A program made the position numbers and the translations under genes. Shown here piece after piece: positions 59,634 through 64,000 of a stretch of 64,000 nt of DNA. Source of the stretch: Actinospineispora spinosispora DSM 44797 (GTDB lineage: Bacteria; Actinomycetota; Actinomycetes; Mycobacteriales; Pseudonocardiaceae); the NCBI RefSeq assembly GCF_000429025.1, contig NZ_KE386833.1, forward strand, positions 200,582-264,581, given 5' to 3'. Each line of letters begins with the position of its first letter. Position 1 is the stretch's first letter. Below the pieces are notes generated by a model that did no database searches, had not been told where the DNA came from, and saw only the letters and a program-made list of their open reading frames with translations.

Positions 59634-60014
59634 ATGGGCGGCGACGAGACCTGGACCAGCGATGAGTGCGCGCGGGCGTGGGGAGTGAAGACCCCCACGT
59701 GGCTGGGCTACGTGGCCCGCGGTCAGGCGCCCGAGCCGCTGCCCGGCTTCGACGAGCAGCGCCGCCGCAGGTGGGACGCCGAGACGGTCCGCACGTTCCC
59801 CCGGCCCGGTGTCGGCCGCACCCGAGCCGGCGCGAGTCCCGAGGCGGAGGCTCTGCTGGCCGAGATGCGCGAGGTGGCCGAGCGCATGGAGGACCTGCGC
59901 ACGCGCCAACGCGACCTGCTGGCAACAGGGAAGGCCCAGGGCCTGGAGATCCAGGCGATGTCCAAGGCTTTGGGCATCTCCCGCCAGACCGCCTACGGCT
60001 GGCTCGGCCGCTGA
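59634..60014 (+). CDS. Small helix-turn-helix protein
   Basis: A 126-residue protein. The N-terminal part (ETWTSDECARAWGVKTPTW and RRRRWDAETVRTF) resembles the excisionase/MerR-like DNA-binding fold. The middle is helical and charged. The C-terminus carries an HTH of the form LEIQAMSKALGISRQTAYGW. A DNA-binding regulator is likely. ATG 59634 is used, but its ribosome site is weak. It ends near a hairpin that separates it from the convergent response-regulator gene. Confidence 0.7.
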   Translation: MGGDETWTSDECARAWGVKTPTWLGYVARGQAPEPLPGFDEQRRRRWDAETVRTFPRPGVGRTRAGASPEAEALLAEMREVAERMEDLRTRQRDLLATGKAQGLEIQAMSKALGISRQTAYGWLGR

Positions 60015-60028
60015 GGCCGACCCTGGCG

Positions 60029-60098
60029 ACTTTGCACATCTACGTGCTGCGTCGCACATGGCCGGACATGTGCGACGCAGCACGAACACGTGCAAAGT
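60029..60098. terminator. Long interrupted inverted repeat, bidirectional terminator
   Basis: Inner arms of 18 bp at 60043-60060 (CGTGCTGCGTCGCACATG) and 60067-60084 enclose a six-base loop. Outer arms of 9 bp at 60029-60037 and 60090-60098 (ACTTTGCAC and its complement) add to the stem. It lies between the convergent HTH and response-regulator genes. Confidence 0.75.
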
Positions 60099-60132
60099 GC
60101 CCCCGGGCGCAGCCCGGCGCGCGGGGACGGGG

Positions 60133-60795
60133 TTAGCGGCCGGTTGTCCAGAGGTACTCGTGCTCGGGGCGGCCGGTGACGCCGTAGCGCAGGCGCATTT
60201 CCGCGTTGCCGGCATCCGCGAGCGCCGCCAGGTAGCGCTGGGCCGTGGCTCGCGCGATGCCCAGCTCGGTCGCCACCTCGGCGGCCGAGAGCGGGACGTC
60301 GGAGTCGCGCAGCCGTTCGGTCACGAGCTTGGCCGTCGCGGGGGACTGGCCCTTCGGCGAGGTCGTGCGGTTGCGATCGTAGAGGGTCTGGATGGCCCGG
60401 TCGAGGTCCTGCTGGCGTAGTGGCGCGTCGGTGCCGAGCAGCTCCCGGTAGCGGGCGTACGCGGTCAGCCGCTCCGCCAGCTGGCCCTTGGCGAACGGTT
60501 TGACCAGGTAGTTCAACGCGCCGGCACGCATTGCGGCGCGCACCGTCCTGGCGTCGGACGCGGCGGACAGGATGATCGCATCGGTGTTCAGCTCAGCGAG
60601 CAGGGCCAGCCCGGACTGGTCGGGCAGGTAGATGTCGAGCAGGACCAGGTCAGGGCGCAGTTCGCGTGCCTTCGCGCGTGCCTCGGCGCCGTTGTGCGCG
60701 ACACCGACCACCTCGAAACCGGCGACCTCGGCGACGAAGCCGGCGTGCACGCCCGCGACCCGGAAGTCGTCGTCGACGATCAGCGTCCTGATCAC
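60133..60795 (-). CDS. CitB-type response regulator
   Basis: A 220-residue response regulator. The receiver domain has the acidic pocket D8-D10, phosphoacceptor D54 in LVLLDIYLPD, S77 and K99 in YLVKPF. The C-terminal domain has the HTH of the CitB/DcuR group (SAAEVATELGIARATAQRYL). Regulators of this group control uptake and use of C4-dicarboxylates, citrate and related acids. Its ATG overlaps the histidine-kinase stop (ATGA). It is paired with the kinase just upstream. Confidence 0.92.
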   Translation of the reverse strand: MIRTLIVDDDFRVAGVHAGFVAEVAGFEVVGVAHNGAEARAKARELRPDLVLLDIYLPDQSGLALLAELNTDAIILSAASDARTVRAAMRAGALNYLVKPFAKGQLAERLTAYARYRELLGTDAPLRQQDLDRAIQTLYDRNRTTSPKGQSPATAKLVTERLRDSDVPLSAAEVATELGIARATAQRYLAALADAGNAEMRLRYGVTGRPEHEYLWTTGR

Positions 60796-62417
60796 CGGTC
60801 ACCTCCCTGGTGGGTGAGCGGCCGGGACAGCACACCGGGAAGCGCGGCGACGAACAGCGCGCCCGTGTCGGCATCCCCGGCCTGGGCCAGCCACAGGTCG
60901 CCGCCGAGCGAGCGTGCCTCGTGCCGGGCAAGCGCGAGCCCCAGTCCGTGCCCCGGGGTGATCTTGGTCGTCGTGCCCTCGTCGAACAACACTGCACGCA
61001 GCTCCTCGGCGACCCCCGGGCCGCTGTCCTGCACCGAGAGGTGCAGTGTCGAGCCGTCCGCGAGCAGCGTCAGCTCGATCCACGCCGGTCGCCGGGACCC
61101 GAGGTTCGCCGCACGCAGCGCGTTGTCCAGGAGGTTGCCCAGCACCGTGGTCACGGTGACCGGCTCGGTGATCTCGCCGGTCAGCGACGAGTCATCGGAC
61201 AGCCGCAGCGCGACCCCTTTCTCCTCCGCCTGCTCGGACTTGGCCAGCAGCAGCGCGCCCAGGTACGGATCGTGGACCGAGGCGTCGATGTCCGACGTGC
61301 CGGCGCCGCTGCTGTCGGTGAGCGCCTGCAGGTACTCGATCGCCTCCGCCCGATGCCCGAGCTGCAGCAGGCCGGACAGTGTGTGCAGCCGGTTGGAGTA
61401 CTCGTGGCGTTGCGCACGCAGACCGTCGGTCAGCGAGCGGATCGAGTCGAGCTCACTGGTCAGCATGTCGAGGTCGGTGCGGTCGCGCAGGGTCAGCACG
61501 GTACCCAGCTCGTGATCGTCGCGCCGCACGCGACGGGAGTTGACCACGATCACCCGGTTGCCCGCGACCGCGAGCACGTTGTCCATCGGCGACTCGGCGA
61601 TGGCCAGCCGGACCCGGGGCGACACGGGTAGCTCCGCCGCGCGGGAACCGATCGGAAGGTCCACGCCGAGCAGCCGCTCCGCCTCGGCGTTGCGCACCGA
61701 TATCCGCTGGTCGGCGTCGACCGCGAGGACGCCTTCGCCGACGCCGTGCAGCACGGCCTCGTGTTCGTAGAGCATCTCGGTCAGCTCACGGGGCTCGACA
61801 CCGTGGGTCAACCGGCGCAGCCAGCCGCTGAGCAGCCAGGACGCGGCCAGACCGAGCAGCACGGACACCACGGCGAACACCCCGATGATGACCAGCAGCC
61901 GGTTGATCTCCGCGCCCGGCACACCCACCGCGTAACCGACACTGACCTCGCCGACGACCGCCCCTCCGGCACCGAACACCGGCGTCTTGCTGCGTACCGA
62001 CCTGCCGAGCGTGCCTTCCTGCACGACGCTGACCACCTCGCGCCCGGCCAACGCTTCGGCGGGACTCGTGCTGACCGGTTTACCCACCTGGTCGGGCGCC
62101 GGATGCGCGAGCCGGATCCCGTTGGCGTCGGTCACCACGACGAACAACGCCTCGGTCCGTCCGGTCAGCGACACGACCTCCGACTGGAGCGCACCACCCT
62201 GCCGTTTCGCCGCGACCGCCGCGATCACCTCGGGGTCGCTCGCGACGACGCGTGCGATGGCCAGCGCCCGCTCCCCGTACTCGTCGGTGAGCGTGTTGCG
62301 CAGCAGCCAGCCGGTCAGTGCCGCGACCAGCGCGATCAGCAGGGCGACGAGCGCGGTCTGCAACACGAAGATCTGGCGGCTGAACCGGAGCCTGCTGATG
62401 ACACCCGAGCCGAGCAT
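60792..62417 (-). CDS. CitA/DcuS-type sensor histidine kinase
   Basis: A 541-residue membrane kinase. TM1 is at about 17-38. An extracellular single-Cache-type sensor domain follows (about 40-170, with FVVVTDANGIRLAHPAPDQV). TM2 is at 172-196, a PAS domain at about 218-315, the phosphoacceptor H338 in QRHEYSNRLHTL, and an HATPase domain with NLLDNALRAA and DSGPGV. This architecture defines the DcuS/CitA family, which senses small carboxylates outside the cell. The ATG at 62417 gives a natural N-terminus; the open frame beyond it is antisense to the ABC ATPase gene. It is divergent from the ABC transporter genes, which are likely targets. Confidence 0.92.
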   Translation of the reverse strand: MLGSGVISRLRFSRQIFVLQTALVALLIALVAALTGWLLRNTLTDEYGERALAIARVVASDPEVIAAVAAKRQGGALQSEVVSLTGRTEALFVVVTDANGIRLAHPAPDQVGKPVSTSPAEALAGREVVSVVQEGTLGRSVRSKTPVFGAGGAVVGEVSVGYAVGVPGAEINRLLVIIGVFAVVSVLLGLAASWLLSGWLRRLTHGVEPRELTEMLYEHEAVLHGVGEGVLAVDADQRISVRNAEAERLLGVDLPIGSRAAELPVSPRVRLAIAESPMDNVLAVAGNRVIVVNSRRVRRDDHELGTVLTLRDRTDLDMLTSELDSIRSLTDGLRAQRHEYSNRLHTLSGLLQLGHRAEAIEYLQALTDSSGAGTSDIDASVHDPYLGALLLAKSEQAEEKGVALRLSDDSSLTGEITEPVTVTTVLGNLLDNALRAANLGSRRPAWIELTLLADGSTLHLSVQDSGPGVAEELRAVLFDEGTTTKITPGHGLGLALARHEARSLGGDLWLAQAGDADTGALFVAALPGVLSRPLTHQGGDR

Positions 62418-62564
62418 GGCTGCAGAACCTACTCCGCGCCGGGAGCAGAACGCGCAAAAGGTGAACAACGAGCAGAGCGGATGGAGTACGCGAAGAAGGT
62501 TCCTTCGCCGGCCGGGCCGACCTAGCTTTCCCCCAACATCGAACGACGTGACGAAGGAGTCACC

Positions 62565-63380
62565 GTGGTCGCACCACCGGAACGCCCGCTGATCGAGCTG
62601 ATCAAGGCGACGAAGCGTTTCCCGAACGGCTCCGGTGGTGTCCACACCGCCGTCCGTGACCTCGCCATGACGGTCCAGCCGGGCGAGTTCGTCTCGGTCG
62701 TGGGTCCGACCGGATGTGGCAAGTCCACGACGTTGTCGCTGGTCTCCGGCCTGCAGCGAGCCTCGGCCGGTCAGGTGCTGGTCGAGGGCCGGCCGGTCAC
62801 GTCGATCCCGGACGGTGTCGGGTACATGTTCCAGAGCGACGCGGTCATGCCGTGGCGGTCGGTGCTGGACAACGTGGCGTCCGGACCGAGATTCCGCGGC
62901 GCGAGCAAGAAGGAGGCCCGCGAGCAGGCCACCGACTGGATCGCCAGGGTCGGCCTCGCCGGTTTCGAGAACTACTACCCGCACCAGCTCTCCGGCGGTA
63001 TGCGCAAGCGGGTCGCGCTGGCCCAGACGCTCGTCACGAACCCGCGCATCCTGCTGATGGATGAGCCGTTCTCCGCACTCGACGTGCAGACCAGGGCCAA
63101 CATGCAGGACGAGCTGCTGCGGCTGTGGGCGGGCAGCGGCGCCGCGGTGATCTTCGTGACACACGACCTGGACGAGGCCATCGCGCTCGCCGACAAGGTC
63201 GTGGTGATGACGGCGGGCCCGGCGACGGTCAAGGACGTGTTCCCGATCCCGCTGCACCGCCCCCGCGAGGTGGAGGAGCTGCGGCTGACTCCCGAGTTCG
63301 TCCAGATCTACCGGGAGGTCTGGGAGTCATTGCGTGTCGAGGTGGACAAGACGAGGCAGCGGAGCGTGGCACATGTCTGA
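62565..63380 (+). CDS. NitT/TauT-type ABC transporter ATP-binding protein
   Basis: A 271-residue ATPase of the nitrate/sulfonate/taurine/pyrimidine-precursor importer group (SsuB, TauB, ThiZ-like). Walker A is GPTGCGKST, signature LSGGMRKRVALAQ, Walker B ILLMDEPFSALD and switch His in FVTHDLDEA. The loop FQSDAVMPWRSVLDNV is typical of the group. It starts at GTG 62565 behind GAAGGAG and overlaps the permease gene by eight bases. The transported substrate is unknown because the binding protein is not in the window. Confidence 0.93.
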   Translation: MVAPPERPLIELIKATKRFPNGSGGVHTAVRDLAMTVQPGEFVSVVGPTGCGKSTTLSLVSGLQRASAGQVLVEGRPVTSIPDGVGYMFQSDAVMPWRSVLDNVASGPRFRGASKKEAREQATDWIARVGLAGFENYYPHQLSGGMRKRVALAQTLVTNPRILLMDEPFSALDVQTRANMQDELLRLWAGSGAAVIFVTHDLDEAIALADKVVVMTAGPATVKDVFPIPLHRPREVEELRLTPEFVQIYREVWESLRVEVDKTRQRSVAHV

Positions 63381-64000
63381 GACGACGGTAGCGAGCGCCG
63401 CGGTCCCGGTCGCGGAGACCGAACAACAGATCCTCGCCGGAGTGCGGCGCGGCCAGCAGCGCCATCGGCGCAACACCTGGCTGTCCCGGCTGGCGATCAT
63501 CGTGGTCTGGCTGGGCAGCTGGGAACTGGTCGTCGGCCTCGGCTGGATCGACCACTTCTTCTACTCGCGGCCGTCGGAGATCTGGGCGCGGCTGGTCGAG
63601 TGGTTCGCCACCGGGACCGACTACGGCTCGATCTGGCTGCACATCGGGATCACGGTCGAGGAAGCGGTGATCGGGTTCCTGCTCGGCACCGTGGCCGGCG
63701 TGATCCTGGGTGTGCTGCTCGGACGCAGCCAGTACCTGGCCGACGTGTTGGCGCCGTTCATCAAGGGCGTCAATGCCGTGCCGCGCATCGTGCTGGCCTC
63801 GCTGTTCGTCATCTGGTTCGGCTTCGGGCTGGAGTCGAAGGTGGCGACGGTGTTCGTGCTGGTGTTCTTCGCGGTGTTCTTCAACGCGTTCACCGGTGCT
63901 CGCGAGGTGGACCGCAACCTGATCGACAACGCCCGCATCCTCGGCGCCGGTCGGACGCAGGTACTGGGCAGCATCGTGCTGCCGAGCGCCACGTCCTGGA
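63373..64000 (+). CDS. NitT/TauT-type ABC transporter permease, 3' end outside window
   Basis: At least 209 residues of a permease with the inner-membrane protein pattern of SsuC/TauC. An N-terminal cytoplasmic arm is followed by helices beginning at about residue 38 (LAIIVVWLGSWELVVGLGWI). The segment YSRPSEIWARLVEWF is typical, and the EAA-type coupling loop is beginning at DNARILGAGRTQVLGSIVLP, where the window ends. The ATG at 63373 overlaps the ATPase stop by eight bases. A substrate-binding protein gene is expected in the operon beyond the window. Confidence 0.92.
   Translation, partial: MSETTVASAAVPVAETEQQILAGVRRGQQRHRRNTWLSRLAIIVVWLGSWELVVGLGWIDHFFYSRPSEIWARLVEWFATGTDYGSIWLHIGITVEEAVIGFLLGTVAGVILGVLLGRSQYLADVLAPFIKGVNAVPRIVLASLFVIWFGFGLESKVATVFVLVFFAVFFNAFTGAREVDRNLIDNARILGAGRTQVLGSIVLPSATSW

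Noticed and set aside
60792..63257. A very long sensor kinase frame of 821 residues
   Set aside because: The part beyond 62417 is antisense to the ABC ATPase gene and does not resemble a sensor domain.
1..64000. CRISPR arrays, prophage, integrases or insertion sequences
   Set aside because: No regularly spaced repeats, transposase, integrase or phage structural genes were found; the single tRNA has no repeated 3' end nearby.

Overview
The window is GC-rich, densely coded actinobacterial chromosome. GTG starts are frequent and ATGA, GTGA and TGATG start-stop overlaps are common. A full Mce operon, an F420-type luciferase-like oxidoreductase, DUF3090 and SCO1664-type proteins, and long GTGAGTG-type intergenic palindromes point to Actinobacteria. 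My best guess, by inference, is the Pseudonocardiales (Amycolatopsis or Saccharopolyspora-like). I see no phage, insertion sequence or CRISPR array. The only RNA gene is a tRNA-Leu(GAG).

Layout. 1-4.1 kb: a truncated amidohydrolase, a DUF2637 membrane protein, a DUF2165 membrane protein and an anchored protein of unknown function. 4.2-6.4 kb: a crotonase and a thiolase. 6.4-17.8 kb, leftward: a complete Mce lipid importer operon (yrbEA, yrbEB, mceA-F, two Mce-associated proteins and the ATPase mceG). 18.3-20.4 kb: an HTH-GNAT fusion, a PPOX-fold flavoprotein and a TetR regulator. 20.5-33.3 kb: twelve leftward catabolic genes with no gap over 52 bp. They encode a Rieske oxygenase, alcohol dehydrogenase, FadD19-like ligase, acyl-CoA dehydrogenase, crotonase, 3Fe-4S ferredoxin, P450, a two-subunit acyl-CoA dehydrogenase, a second ligase, an SDR and a second crotonase. 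33.4-37 kb: aldehyde dehydrogenase, an unrecognised protein and an F420-type oxidoreductase.

The most interesting signal is a repeated 16-bp palindrome, TCAACCGnnnGGTTGA. I find eight full or degenerate copies, all between genes: before the crotonase/thiolase pair (two), between the mce operon and the HTH-GNAT gene, before the TetR gene (two), before the twelve-gene operon, before the aldehyde dehydrogenase and before the unknown gene. In three of them the GGTTG half-site forms the -35 box of a well-spaced promoter. I infer one TetR-controlled regulon that imports a hydrophobic, steroid- or terpenoid-like compound through Mce, hydroxylates it with the P450 and Rieske enzymes, oxidises the alcohol to an acid, activates it with CoA and shortens it by beta-oxidation. 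The substrate is not known from sequence.

37-43.7 kb: an HxlR regulator with a perfect 31-bp palindrome and a related second operator, flanked by an Asp-nucleophile hydrolase and a metallo-beta-lactamase-fold protein; a TetR gene with a PanE-like reductase and a mandelate-racemase-like enzyme; and a MerR-PP2C fusion. 44-50.8 kb: tRNA-Leu, an M20 peptidase, an SDR, a quinone oxidoreductase, then the conserved DUF5703-uppP-phosphatase-DUF3090-SCO1664 block. 50.9-54.2 kb: a MoxR ATPase and VWA protein pair. 54.2-60 kb: LysR with an SBF-type transporter, a sigma factor coupled to an alkyltransferase-domain protein, an unrecognised 429-residue protein, a small zinc-ribbon protein, a DinB protein with a damaged start, and a small HTH protein. 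60-64 kb: a CitA/CitB-type two-component system divergent from a NitT/TauT-type ABC transporter that runs off the window.
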